From positions 20,764,261-20,828,260 of the forward strand of contig OX155963.1 of assembly GCA_944548615.1 (NCBI GenBank): a stretch of DNA of 64,000 nt, written 5' to 3'. The stretch is from Micropterix aruncella (taxonomy: Eukaryota; Arthropoda; Insecta; Lepidoptera; Micropterigidae). The notes beneath the pieces are model-generated. The model was not told the DNA's origin, made no database searches, and saw only the letters and a program-made list of their open reading frames with translations. Shown here piece after piece: positions 22,260 to 34,371 of the stretch. The position numbers and the translations under genes are program-made. Numbering within the stretch: the first letter of the stretch is position 1; every line of letters begins with the position of its first letter.

Positions 22260-22480
22260 TGAAATATTTGAACATCCCGGCGCACTTCCGCCGTGAATTT
22301 ATTGATAGTCCCCTGAAAGTGCGTCGGCCGGCAATACATTCCAGGGTGAACGCGCCAAATGGCTGGCCGAACCGCATATTCGGGCCTCTGCCAGACAAGA
22401 AATGACGTGAATACGCGTAGGCATCCAAAATTTAACGCCCCGCTGCCGTTATTACGTCATATTTTCTGTATAGCAGCTTT
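22260..22480. other. GC-richer unique island
   Basis: Moderately GC-rich sequence (GCGCACTTCCGCCGTG, GCGTCGGCCGGCAATAC) not matched elsewhere in the window. No gene structure. Possibly conserved non-coding DNA. Confidence 0.3.
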
Positions 22481-22631
22481 GCGTCTTAATTTTGGTAAAT
22501 CTACTACCCGTATATATATGAGAGGCGTTCAAAATGAAGTTATAATGAGTTACAAACGTTTTGGGACCATATAAAAATAAATACTGGCAGGCGCTGGTTT
22601 TACATCTGTTATTTACAAGGCTTATCGTGTG

Positions 22632-22843
22632 ATAATTACATTTTTAAAATGTCGAAATAGCATGATCATAGAATTAAAATTAATATAATATTTTGGAAGA
22701 TGACGTTTGTAGGACAAATAAATTAATAAATAATATAAAAAACTGGCATTTTTTCTAATTTACTTTTGTGTGATACTATGTGTATCACACAAAATTAAAT
22801 TACAAATGATCATGCTATTTCGATATTTTAAAAATGTAATTAT
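22632..22843. repeat. MITE-like inverted repeat with 38-bp arms
   Basis: Bases 22632-22669 and 22806-22843 are inverted copies differing at one position; the arm contains GTCGAAATAGCATGATCAT. The 136-bp centre includes the palindrome TGTGTGATACTATGTGTATC-ACA at 22766-22790. The structure would fold into a long hairpin. It may be a small MITE; no clear target duplication was seen. Confidence 0.75.
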
Positions 22844-22919
22844 GTTTAATTTTGTATGAATTATCTGATTTATTTTATGTTTTCTGTTTTATTTTGATTC
22901 TATATGTGCGCACATACAA

Positions 22920-22985
22920 ACAAATCATCGCCATACATACAGTCAATCTTAGTAAGGGCTACGGCCTAGTTATGCAGACTCTGCA
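22920..22985 (+). repeat. Short dispersed repeat (family T), copy 2
   Basis: CAAATCATCGCCATACAT and CGGCCTAGTT blocks as at 6369-6445. Confidence 0.5.
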
Positions 22986-23199
22986 ATGTAAACGATTGAA
23001 ATTAATAAAAAATATTTATTGAATAAAATATTATTAATTATTATTATTATTTTATTTTAAGAAATAAAATATTTTTTTAAATAAAAGTAATTTGTTTACA
23101 TTTGAGCGAGTATTTCGAGACTTGCGGGATACATTATTACATAAGTACTAAAAGAGATGCATCTGAAATTGCTGGTGGGTCTCTCGTAAAAGCTGCCGT

Positions 23200-23420
23200 A
23201 AAAGAATCTTGTCGCGTAGCCGCCAGTGCGAAGGACGCGCGGCGTTCCGGTTGAGTTATTATGTGGCTGCTTTGCCAAAAGACGCTCGTCCCGTCGCCGC
23301 TTTTGTGCCAGGCGTATTATTTCAGGGGCGGTCGTTCGTGCGTAGAGCGTCGGTCCAGAGGAGAGAGAGAGATGTGAACCCGCTTCTTCATATTAAAGGG
23401 GAATGTCGCTATTTGTTCCG
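23200..23420. other. GC-richer unique island
   Basis: A compact GC-rich stretch (CGCGTAGCCGCCAGTGCGAA, CGTCCCGTCGCCGC, GAGAGAGAGAG near 23360) between AT-rich DNA and a family V copy. Frames are open on both strands but no domain is visible. Candidate regulatory DNA. Confidence 0.3.
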
Positions 23421-23600
23421 GATGACGTAGACAACCCCTCGATTAAATATATATTGATGGGCCCTTTCTGGCCACCCGCGGGCAATAACGAACAACACAA
23501 ATAGTACGGGTGATTTATGATACTAAATTCGATGTATTGCTTACGCAAGGTGGGTGCAGTTTTCATTAAGCTATACACGCAATTTGTATTCAAGCTATAT

Positions 23601-24210
23601 AAATAGCATACTGAATAAGTTAATAGAAAAATACATTTAAAAAAAAAGCTTTTATTAAAATGCACTGTCCCAAGTCAACACTGGGTGCAGCAGCCATGTC
23701 ATAGTGGAACTTAGAACGGGCTATCATAATTGAATGCTATATAGAATATCGTGTTTTTGCTGTTGATCGTTGAGGAGTCCCCTCGTTGAAATCCAACCCT
23801 GGGTGCAGCAGCCCTGTCGCGGCGAAACTTAGAATGGGCTATCATAATTGAATGCTATACAGAATTTCGTGTTTGTGCTGTTGTCGACCGTTGAGGAGTC
23901 TACTCGTCGGGAGCCAGCCCTGGGTGCAGCAGCCATGTCATGGTGAAATTAAGAACGGGCTATCAAATACGCTATTGAATATTGAATACGTATACAAAAT
24001 TGTGTGTCTGTGCTGTTGACCGATTCTGGTTGTAGAATCAGGTCATGCTCACCATAATAATGCATTGTCATCGGAACTGACCAACGTGTAAAATTGCAAA
24101 TTTGTTGGATAAGAGGAAGTGATTATAATTCAGCTTGCAAGATTTACCCTAAACAAACATACATACATACTTACTAACATACATTGCAAGGTAAATAAAT
24201 GCTTGTAAAA
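23601..24210 (+). mobile_element. Family V dispersed element, copy V3
   Basis: Leader ATAAGTTAATAGAAAAATAC, three tandem units of about 118-120 bp (CTGGGTGCAGCAGCC at about 23681, 23799 and 23919), then the 3' segment with GGTCATGCTCACCATAATAA, GTCATCGGAACTGACC and ACATACATTGCAAGGTAAAT near 24180. The best copy for defining the family's full length. Confidence 0.8.
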
Positions 24211-24302
24211 AATAGAATGCAATAAAAACCATTACATGTAAAATACTATTTTTACATTGATTTTATGTTTAAATAAATATATTTAAAAACTTACGAGTTT
24301 AA

Positions 24303-24450
<148 letters not shown>

Positions 24451-25006
24451 GTAAAAGCTACTTGAACAGCAGCGAAGGAAATCCCAGCTTGGATTGGGAA
24501 ACGCTTATGTTTGAATGAGATATACTTACGGATGTGCACGACTTTCGATTGTGCATGTTAGTTTATGGGTCCCTTTACCGTCGACGAACGATCACTCATC
24601 ATCCATATATCTCAAAAATCGAGCTTTTCCTTTTGCAACACAAAATGCCTCCAATTGAGGCGAATTAAAGCGAAAAAACTAAAATAAAACACTTTGATCA
24701 CATCGGCAAAGGCCGTTTCATAAATGGAGGATGACGTTTCGAAATAATTCAAAATTTCGGACGTTTCCAACATTTAAAATATGACATTATTAGGCTGCGT
24801 TAGTTATCAACGAGCCATTAAATCGAAATAAAAATATAAAACCTCCAATGCACAATGAAATGAAAGAAGATACTTCGATCTTAATTTCTGGCAGAGAAGT
24901 TTATACTAAAGACTATATAATAATATCAAAATAAGGTAAACTTGTATAAAATTGTATAACATTAGCAAATGTATAAAGAAACATGGTAGAAAAACTGTAT
25001 AATATT

Positions 25007-25510
<504 letters not shown>

Positions 25511-25654
25511 TATATTTGCTAGAAGGCAATTATTGGTGTTGGGTAATAATAATTATTTCTATTCAACTAATCTGTGAGTATATGACAAAAAAATATTGTG
25601 TGTGTAAGTATTATACAAGCGTGAATATTATATTTTTTTCATATGGAAATGAAA

Positions 25655-25724
25655 TACGGATGCTGATACTATACTAAGGATATTGCGGAAAAGCAATATC
25701 ATTAGTATAGTACCAGCATCCGTA
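25655..25724. repeat. Hairpin with 32-bp arms, 6-base loop
   Basis: Bases 25655-25686 (starting TACGGATGCTGATACTATAC) and 25693-25724 pair at 30 of 32 positions around the loop GGAAAA. The size resembles a small fold-back MITE or a miRNA precursor; nothing in the sequence alone distinguishes these. Confidence 0.85.
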
Positions 25725-25729
25725 ATATA

Positions 25730-27450
25730 TGCAGATACGGATTACGACCTATACACGTATACTCATTTTGTATTCGAGCAATATTTTTTATTTTATAAAA
25801 TTATCCATTATTAAGTTTTGAAAAAAAAAACAGTATAAATATTAATATTTTAATATTCTTTTGTGAAGAAGAATGGGTGAGAACTGTGTGGATTTTATCA
25901 CCCCACTAGATTTTATGTCTGTTACGAGGTGACAATATTTAAACCATAGTTATTTCAATTTTATATTTTTAATTATTTATTCAGATCCTTCATCCTTTCT
26001 TTAAATATTATTTTTTTAATTATTAAACCAATATGTACATATATTATAGACCTATATTCAATAAATTAATAGGTAAATAAACAAATGTATAAATAAATCA
26101 ACAAATAAATTGACCAATAAATTAAATCTGCTATAAAAGTTCTATATTATGCCATTTTAGCATTAATAGCAGTCGTTACTTTAATTAAATAATAATATTA
26201 AAGTAAAATTTAAAAAAATAGGATGTAATAACAGCTACATACTTAAACATAGTACTTTATGTGTGACGGCTTTTTCTTTTTAATATTGCTTTCGTTTGAA
26301 TCATGTTAATTTACCATTTTAGTTTTTCTATATTTCTTCAAAATATTTTAAGAATTCCATACGCGACAAATAACTTTCGCCTCAAAACAAAAAAAAAGCT
26401 ACAGGAGAGTCAACTAAAGCTACAGGAGAGTCAACTGAGATATCGTCGCTCTATATGTGAGACCTCAAGCACGCCAACAAGCAATTTTTTCAAGGCATGA
26501 AAAAACTGAATAACTTCGTTCACGAAATATTTTTTTTTGTTATAAATGGATTATTTTCTATATTATTAGTTAACTGTACTACCGATTAAAACTATCAAAA
26601 AGGTAAGTTTTTTGCGAGGTATTGCTACTAAGCACGTAAAAGGTATCACCGGATAAAATGATCAACTTATGCCTGGGAGATGCCGCTGTAATAATACGTA
26701 CAATAAAACTAAGCAATTTGAGCTCTCAGGACTTGGAAAGATCGATCCGGGGTGTGATTTTACACCAGTAATAATAAAACACGGAAATTGGTTTTTTTTC
26801 GAAATATCAGTCTGAAATTTTTACTAATATGAAATAAAACTGATTGGCATTTTTTTGAAATTATTAAAAAATGTATGGACTTTTCATTTTCATTTTGAAA
26901 CTGACATTTTTTAATATTTAGAAACTGCCATTTTTTCAATTTTACAAATTTAGAAATTCACTATAATAATTTCAAGATATAGTTCTAATGATTATTTTTG
27001 TGTATGTCTAAACCGTAATACTTTTCAGATTTGCTTTCCTTCAACTTGCGAAGTGAAAATATATTCAATTATAGTTAAATAAATATTGTATGCCTTATAG
27101 GTGAAGTGTATAGCACATAAAATAGTACATAACCATTTTATACAACCAACTTACAGTTCACAATAAAGACATTATTGTTATTATTATTTCTCTAAAATTC
27201 GTCCCATGAAAATACTTAGATACTTCTTAAATATAAAAGCGCACATTTTTTAGATACTTCTTAGATATAAAAGCGCACATTTTATTTATTTTGTTATTAT
27301 TTTATGCAGATGATGGCTTTTAGGTTTCATCGCTGGATAATACAACCCATATTTATTCATTCAGTCGTTCTGAGATGATCGTTCCAGCTTCACGGTAGTG
27401 ATATGCTACAGTACTATAAATTATTTAATATGGTATATGATACTTTTTAC
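25730..27450. other. Unassigned very AT-rich sequence
   Basis: Contains a 21-bp direct duplication (unit AGCTACAGGAGAGTCAACT) at 26398-26440 and AT-rich microsatellites near 27175. No gene recognised. Confidence 0.5.
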
Positions 27451-27454
27451 ACGA

Positions 27455-28150
27455 CTGCCCAACAAAAAAGGAGTCTAATGTGGTCAGGGTTCATCTACGT
27501 ATGTTTTCCGTTTTTTATTCCACTATAACTTCTAAAGTTATAACGTGTGATTCATATGGGGATCATATTCTACGTTATTCTATAACAAAAAAAACAAGAG
27601 CGCCATCGCATTTATCCAAAACGCGAAAAAAACCATAGGAGGTTAGGTGATGACCGAAAAATAAAAAAATAACCACAGGGTCGGGAAAAGAATTTGGTTT
27701 GGCACTAAATTTGGCAAAACGGAGAATAAACCTTCGCAAATTTAAAATAAAACTACAAATTGACGAGTTATAAAAACAAAGGTCCTTTATGTGCCGTATT
27801 TCCTTCCGTCAATCTCCTCTTCTGATTAAAGTGACATGTTGTACGTTTTCCAAGTTCAATAGAATATCCAGGCGAGAAAAATCCGGGCACGGTTGGCCGA
27901 TTCGTGAGGTTTATTTATTATGTACATCGAGAAATAAAACGAATAAACCGATTTAGAAGTGTGTGGGATTGTTAAAATCGCTATGTCATTCCGAAAGTCA
28001 TATAATACCTTAGCTCTCCAAATATAAAGTAAGTAGTTGTCTAAATGTCCAAATGTCAAAGAATTAACATAAATATATCGATTTCAGTGTCAAATAGAAG
28101 GTCAGATTGAGTACATTACTGAAATATACAGGTGTCTTTATGGATAAGTA
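27455..28150 (+). repeat. Dispersed repeat family Q, copy 2 (longest)
   Basis: Starts ACGACTGCCCAACAAAAAAG and shares AAAGGAGTCTAATGTGG, CCGATTTAGAAGTGTGTG, AATACCTTAGCTCTCCAAAT-like and AACATAAATATATCG blocks with copies at 9105 and 59735. No coding potential. Probably a degraded non-autonomous element. Confidence 0.55.
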
Positions 28151-28429
28151 CATAAACCACAAAAAATGCATAACAAACCGTAATAAAAATAATTATAAAT
28201 ACAATAATTTACTTCTGTAATGGCAGTCGTGTTTTTCATTCTTTTTATTGTATTTACTTGTTACTCTACGTCGACGCTTTAGATGTGAGTCGCCCTCTGC
28301 GTTTTATCAAAATCATAAGCGTTCTGCGTTTGTATAATAATGAGTTTGTATATTTTTTATAAATAACATTGTTATTGGAGCTCTAGCCCAAATACTAATG
28401 AAACTCGATGAAGCGTAAGACAAACCGAA

Positions 28430-28665
28430 AACTCCAAACTGGAAACCTCCAGGCGGCCGTTATTGTTTTTCCTCGCTCGCGCTTTCCCATTCGGGGGGTG
28501 TTTGTATTCGCTGAATGTGAAGGGAAATCGTACTTCTCCGTTTGCACTGCGCCGAACTTATTCAGCGCCGCGCCTCCTGAAGCGCCTCCAAAATCCACAG
28601 CCTTTCAAGGCACTTCAACCGGAGAATTACTTAATGCTTCCTCCTCCTACCATATTCCTATTTAG
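28430..28665. other. GC-richer unique island
   Basis: CCAGGCGGCCGTTATTG, CTCGCTCGCGCTTTCCC and CGCCGCGCCTCCTGAAGCGC lie within 200 bp of otherwise AT-rich DNA. Overlapping frames on both strands give no recognisable protein. Candidate regulatory element or unrecognised exon. Confidence 0.35.
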
Positions 28666-28679
28666 ACAGGCTTAAAGTG

Positions 28680-29340
28680 TTTTCACTTTTAATTGGGAAT
28701 TAGTTTTCTAAATCGAAAGAAATATAATAATGGAAACTTATTTAACCTACTCGTTGCACGCTTTTATTACCTTGACCTGTAGCATTGTAAACCAATATCA
28801 CAAATCACATTTCAAATAATTGTAATTGTCTTATTCAGTATTAAATATGTAATTTATTCATTCAGAATATGCAATAAAAACATGAATAAACAATTAAAGC
28901 TATTTATCGCATATCAGAATTCGTCAGTTGCTATAAAATATTGGTATAGATACAAAACTAATCAAGCAGAAATATTCATTGGACAGTAGCATTGACTAAG
29001 GTCAGCTTCACACGGAAGACAAATTAAATAAAGACAACTGATTTCATGAACATGTGTATACATATTATCAAAATAAATAATTATCAAAAAAATACGAATA
29101 GTTATGTTAGGCATTTTATTCAACAAATAAAACACACAATAAAACGTATCAAAACAAAATTGAAAAAAAAACAACGTATGTAGATGGTCAGGTATGTAAA
29201 GTTAAATATTACAATCTTTATATTAAATATTAAATTCATAATATTATTAAAAAAATATAAAAATAGGTAGCCGAAAGTTACATATTAATGTTTATTCCAT
29301 TTAATCCATCACCCAGCTTATAGAAAGCTTGTATTGATTA
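28680..29340. other. Unassigned AT-rich sequence
   Basis: No gene or element recognised. Confidence 0.5.
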
Positions 29341-29344
29341 CAGT

Positions 29345-29388
29345 TTTTATTTAATAAGCCTTTCGTTTGAAAGGCTTATTAAATAAAA
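29345..29388. repeat. Perfect hairpin, 20-bp arms, 4-base loop
   Basis: TTTTATTTAATAAGCCTTTC and its exact reverse complement flank GTTT. A small fold-back; function unknown. Confidence 0.9.
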
Positions 29389-29794
29389 GGCCTTTGTTTC
29401 TATCTTTCTTGTGTAAAGTGACAGCTGGTTAAAGTTCTTGAAGTCTATCGATTTTAAACTTAGCACACTTATGCATTTCTATGGACAAAATAATAAATAA
29501 TATAGCACCATCAAATATGGTAAATAATATGGCTAGCTTAACACTTACTTTATATGATGCCACACTATTAGTATTAATTTTAAGGCAAAAATATCAATAA
29601 AGTCGATAAATAAAAGGAATGTAGGGCTTTAGTTTTTCAAAAAGCTGGGTTCTAAGCGCAGTGTCAAACAAAAGGCACTTTTCCCCTGACGGTGATATTA
29701 GTACCCTTACAAATGATTCTGTTTTAAATTTAACATGGAAAGGTTCCATTTTATAAGTAAACCATAATATTACAGTGTACTTACTAGCTGCTGC

Positions 29795-30225
29795 TCATTT
29801 AGGCGTTTTTCGCCAAAATAAACTTTAATAAGAAAACATAATTAGGGCTACCTAACATAAAATGAATAAATTCTTCCCAGAATTTTTAAATTACCGAACA
29901 TTAGAAAATACTGCTTTAAAGCACATTTGATTACTTCCCCGAAATGAATTTATATCGCTCATAAATGAAATTTGTTTAGGCGCCTATTATGTATCTAGTA
30001 GGTCATAATCCCTATAATAAAGGTATCTTACATTAATGAAAGTTTAGTTATAAGAGGGTAATTTAAAAATTCTGGGAAGAAATTATTATTTTTATTGTAG
30101 GTAGCTCTTGTTATATTTTTCTATGAAAATTTATTTATGCGAACAACGCCTAAATAAGCTCCAATAAGAAAATATAATTAGGGCTAAATACAAAAAAATA
30201 AATACATTCTTCCGTGAACTGTTAA
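29795..30225. repeat. Imperfect inverted repeat of ~100-bp arms plus a third copy
   Basis: 29800-29897 (GCGTTTTTCGCCAAAATAAA to TTCTTCCCAGAATTTTTAAA) is inverted at about 30056-30155 (AAAAATTCTGGGAAGAAAT to GCGAACAACGCC). Part of it, AATAAGAAAA(C/T)ATAATTAGGG, appears again in direct orientation at 30165. A non-coding MITE-like structure. Confidence 0.7.
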
Positions 30226-30299
30226 ATAACCATTTCATTCCTGAGCTGTTATTTATGTTTGTTTCGTACAATTCTAAACTGTACTAAACAAGCTTTATA

Positions 30300-30620
30300 G
30301 CGTGGTAACCTATAGCAAGACGACACAGCCGAACGCAACCAATGAGTGGAAAGAGGACCCGGCCGAACGCCGCCACTTACGTCAACCTGTCATTCGATCG
30401 GAGCAGACGGTCGATACCGCTGCCGGCGTAATTCCTTTATTGTATTCCTGTTTTCGCTCGCGTGCGCGTTATATTGTAATAAAACGATCAATAAATTGTG
30501 CAACCTCTGAAACAAGGCGTTTACATCTCGAATCCTTCAATCCTCACCAGAGAAAGTTAGAGATTGTCCTAGCAGACCGCATCTCAACACAATATCCAAT
30601 AATTACGTTATAGGGATTAT
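30300..30620. other. GC-richer unique island
   Basis: Contains GAGGACCCGGCCGAACGCCG, GATACCGCTGCCGGCG and TTTTCGCTCGCGTGCGCG, followed by AATAAAACGATCAATAAATT. An open frame at 30302-30613 has no recognisable domain. The CG-rich block followed by AATAAA resembles an LTR R-U5 region, but no second copy or primer-binding site was found, so I leave it unassigned. Confidence 0.35.
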
Positions 30621-32590
30621 GGCCTACTTTTTAATGCGCTTAACCCCCAACCTACACGAATGTGCGTGATGCGTCCGCTATTTTATCGTCCGTACCCATC
30701 AAAGCGTATCCCGTACGTTCAAGTACAGAAAAAAACCCTGAAAGCCACAAAGCGTACCTACATGTTACGTCAAATTGTTCCTACTATTCTAAATACAAAA
30801 TAGGTCATATATGGGTGCATTGTGAAAAGTTTTCTGGTATATTGTAAACAAGTTTGTTATCAGGAAATCTAATGAAAAAGACCAAACGATTTTTTAACTA
30901 CTTTTTGAATAATAACCCAAAGGTAAAACAAAACAATTTTGATCTATAAGCGATATAAATGCACTTCGTGGAGGTATTCAAATGTGCCTAAAGACAGGAT
31001 TGTCTAAACAAACTTTTATATAATCAGTACCACATATTTAATTATTTCGGATTTTTTTTAACCATGGCGTTTTCCACAACCATTATTTAAAATAGTTAAC
31101 TACAAGACAGCGACGTTTTCAACGACATGAACAAATCAACACACAGTTCATTATTTTCAATTACCTCCCTTTATCTCCTCGGTAATAATGCTGTTTATAA
31201 CGCTGAGACGTTAAAGATAAGGCTGGCATCATTTAACATCCTCTTGGCTATAAAGTTAAGACCTTATATATTGGTATAATATTCCGAGAGGCGCGAACCC
31301 TTCCCGAGGGGATTATACGGAGGAGGCTTACTTATTACCATACGCTTAACCCCTTCAGAATATCGTGTACGCCGTCGGCGTATCGTATAATGTCTATTAC
31401 ACACCTCATGCGCCCCCCCCCCCCTGTATTTTTCTTCAGGAGAGCGAGAACTCGAAACGTTATTAGCTGTGGTATATGCAGTCGAAGTAAATTGAGTTAT
31501 GGCAACGCTGTCTGCATTATTAACAGTTTTAGTATATGTGATGTCATCGAACTCTGTTTCACAGCAAGAACAATTGAAACTGGTGTCTAGGGACTGTGAT
31601 CAGTTAGGGACATTTACCAGATACAGAATTCGCATATTTTATTTATTTATTTATTTACCAAAACATAAATAACCCTTCGGACGCCGACAGTGCATAGGCC
31701 GACAGGCATTTTGCGTAGTTTGACAGATCCGCACGTAACCGTTTCTGCCGTCCCCCATATATATTTATAAATATATAATATACATGACAAACAAGATTAA
31801 TTACTCGTTAACAAGAGGGAATTCATGAAAAAACGATATTGTTAGTATTTATTTACAAAATCGACCAAAAATTGCGGCGCAGTTTTTTTGCGCAGTTAAC
31901 CTTACCAACGATTACATATTGCGTATTATTATTCTAGACTATATTTCACACATATCCAATTATTGGAGTTTACTCCTTAATAATCGATTACATTTAAAGC
32001 CCCCGATATAAGAATTTGATGGATAGTAAAATCGAACGTTAACAAAAAGCGTTACGTTTAATGTCAGTAAAGTTCGAAAATTGTAAAGAGTGCAACAATA
32101 CCCAACAGGAGACCATAACTTCGATGAAATTTGCCAGCTTCCGAGCCAGCCCATACTGATGTCGAATGATGAAATGAGACAGGTATCAAATAAGCAAATT
32201 GCAATCTGAGAGAATTACGCTCCAGTCGCGCACCGGAGCTGACACGCACAATTTTTTAAATCTAACCTTTCTTGTTATTACTAGGTAATACTTTTTTGAG
32301 AAATTGCATATTACCTACATACTACATATTTACCTAATTCTTTAATTGCTAAGAAATGCTTTTACGGTACCAAATTCACTGTTAAAATATCCGATCCTAG
32401 CTCAGCCGAACATAGTGCATTTAGAGTACGAAGCGTCCGCACGATGCAACGCATAATGTTAGTTCGCTCGCTCGCTGTATCGCGAACGTGTATATTTTGG
32501 AGTGTATTATCAGCATAAGTCTGTTTAATTTTTTTTTCTCAGTTCTATTATTCAGTTTGTTGCATATCTTTTCCGAAAGTCGTTAGAAAT
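30621..32590. other. Unassigned; mixed AT-rich and moderate GC
   Basis: 31260-31390 is somewhat GC-richer (GAGGCGCGAACCCTTCCCGA) and precedes a poly-C run at about 31412. No protein domain or element recognised. Confidence 0.4.
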
Positions 32591-32593
32591 TTA

Positions 32594-33480
32594 TTATCAA
32601 AACGTTCGGTGGTTATAGTCAAAAACAAACATCCTTTTCAATAATGCACTCAGTAAAGAATTCGATGTTATTTGCCTGACAGAAACCTCTTTATTATATG
32701 GAATAAGGGATCATGAAATTTTTGATAGCCGTTATTCTATAATAAGGCGTGATCGTGATTATACGACAACAGGGCAATCTCGCGGAGGTGGCGTTACTTA
32801 TTGGTGCCAATAAAGAACGCCACCTCACTCCTGTCAACTGCCAATTTTCAATTTGAACTATGCACAACATGCTTTTCTTTATAGAGCTTGTCATCATTAC
32901 AACTCGGTATTTATAGATGTTGATATATTTGGCACAACCCCAGACACATTTAAAAATCTGATTATGAATGTATTACAATTTAATTAGGTAATCTGTTAAT
33001 TATGAAAATATTTATTCTCTTCTTATCTTTGTAACTTAACGTAACTTATTTCTTTTTTATTTTTCGTTCTCATAATGTGTTACATTACATAAATATGTAT
33101 TTTATTTTTATTCTTACTATCTATTTATTTAATAATTTATTTATTACCATATTAATATACGTAAGTATGAATCTATTTACTTTATATTTCATCCTTTAAT
33201 ACTTTGGACTGTTTAGTAACTTAGCAAATAATTTTCAGAAAACTTTTTGTATTATGAAAAAACCTAATAATTTCACTTAAAAAAAATGCTTGTGTCTTTT
33301 AAACTTTTCTTTTATATAGCATAAAGTACTATATGACCGTTTAACAGGTGGAAACATATAGATAGTTTATGTTTGTTATATTTTGATTTAGTAAATATGT
33401 TTTTTGTACTGTCTCTTTCTCGAACAAAATAAAATATAAATACAATTTACAAATTTGACAAAAAAAATAAAAAAATAAAT
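32594..33480 (+). pseudogene. LINE with internal deletion: endonuclease N-terminus joined to ORF2 C-terminus and 3' UTR
   Basis: The plus-strand frame starts LEIYYQNVRWL, hits a stop where Arg is expected, and continues FDVICLTETSL (near 32665) and TGQSRGGGV near 32775. These are the first motifs of the APE-type endonuclease of CR1/Jockey-like LINEs. After the GGGV motif the frame ends. From about 32835 a different piece resembles the extreme ORF2 C-terminus (YNSVFIDVDIF, then a stop near 32985). The rest of the endonuclease and the whole reverse transcriptase are missing. A long AT-rich 3' UTR follows, ending in an AAAAAATAAAAAAATAAAT tail near 33460-33480. A 42-bp near-palindrome sits exactly at the deletion junction (32785-32826). 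Confidence 0.7.
32785..32826. repeat. Near-perfect palindrome at LINE deletion junction
   Basis: GAGGTGGCGTTACTTATTGG is followed after 2 bases by CCAATAAAGAACGCCACCTC, its reverse complement apart from two positions. The left arm continues the LINE endonuclease frame. The right arm is therefore an inverted copy of element sequence. Confidence 0.9.
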
Positions 33481-33484
33481 CTTC

Positions 33485-33870
33485 TGATATTATTTTTTAT
33501 AGTGAATGTTACGGAGCGTCAAATTGTGCGTTAAAAAGGATACTAGTAATCGGCCTTCTACATTGCTAAACTATATTTTTGATAGTTTCATTAGTCTGTA
33601 GGATTTGCGAATAAAATAAATGAATAAGTTAAAAACAATACATTGTTTTAGAATACACGACAAAATCGTGGAAAATAGATGAACAATTACTATTCTTCTT
33701 TTCTAATAACGACTTTTTCTTTTCGTTGCAGATCGCGTACAGCCGAAACGGACGAAAAAAATTACCTGCCACCGAACTAAAATCAGACCCTAGAAAGTTG
33801 GTTCCTAAATTCAATGTAGTAATCGTGCCAAAATTGTGCGGCTGAAATTAGGATTTAGTAGTTGTTAGAA
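33485..33870. other. Unassigned AT-rich sequence upstream of a putative exon
   Basis: No promoter motif stands out. If the open stretch at 33881 is a real first exon, its promoter and 5' UTR would lie here. Confidence 0.3.
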
Positions 33871-33880
33871 CAGAGCAGTG

Positions 33881-34057
33881 ATGTTCGACGATCCGCTGCC
33901 GGCTACGGCGCCGGCGACGCCAGCGCCGCGAGGTCTCTGCTGTGCGCCAGTAGCCAGCGTCCGCGGCATTCAGAGCAGCCAAGGCAAAGCCAGGTGGCAC
34001 GATACCAGAGGAACCTGTTGCCGGAAGCTCTTGCGTAGAAGCGGAAGACCTAACAAG
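33881..34057 (+). CDS. Putative first coding exon of an unidentified gene
   Basis: A GC-rich open stretch of 59 codons starts ATGTTCGACGATCC and stops at a good splice donor, AAG|GTATGT (34057/34058), in phase 0. The product would begin MFDDPLPATAPATPAP, then a Cys- and Arg-rich stretch ending RRSGRPNK. No known domain is visible, and I found no matching downstream exon within the window, where the next conserved-looking DNA is repeats and non-coding islands. The exon may belong to a gene extending beyond the window, may be untranslated, or may be chance. A 28-bp tandem duplication copies the donor at 34086. Confidence 0.25.
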
Positions 34058-34099
34058 GTATGTAAAGCGTAGAAGACCTAATAAGGTATGTAAAGCGTA
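34044..34099 (+). repeat. 28-bp tandem duplication carrying a splice-donor-like site
   Basis: The unit begins GAAGACCTAA(C/T)AAGGTATG and continues TAAAGCGTA; it starts at 34044 and again at 34072. Each unit carries AAGGTATGT followed by AAAGCGTAGA. Confidence 0.85.
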
Positions 34100-34371
34100 G
34101 AGGCTCCACTGGGCAGTCCATAAAACGATACTGCAGAAACAGACACATTAAATAAAACGTAGAGGTTGTGTAATACGATATTGTTAATGTTTTGTCGCTA
34201 TATTAACCATCATACCTAATAGAAGATTAATCATTTATCGGAATTATGAATGCCATCTACATGTTGCAATTCATAGTACAATCCTGTTTGTCAAATTGTC
34301 GATGGTGACCAATCTTATACGCTATATAATCAATGGCTTAACAGACCCTTTAGACTATTATTTTAAAAGAT

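Noticed and set aside
30300..30620. Solo LTR
   Set aside because: CG-rich sequence followed by AATAAA resembles an R-U5 region, but no TG...CA ends, target duplication or second copy was found.
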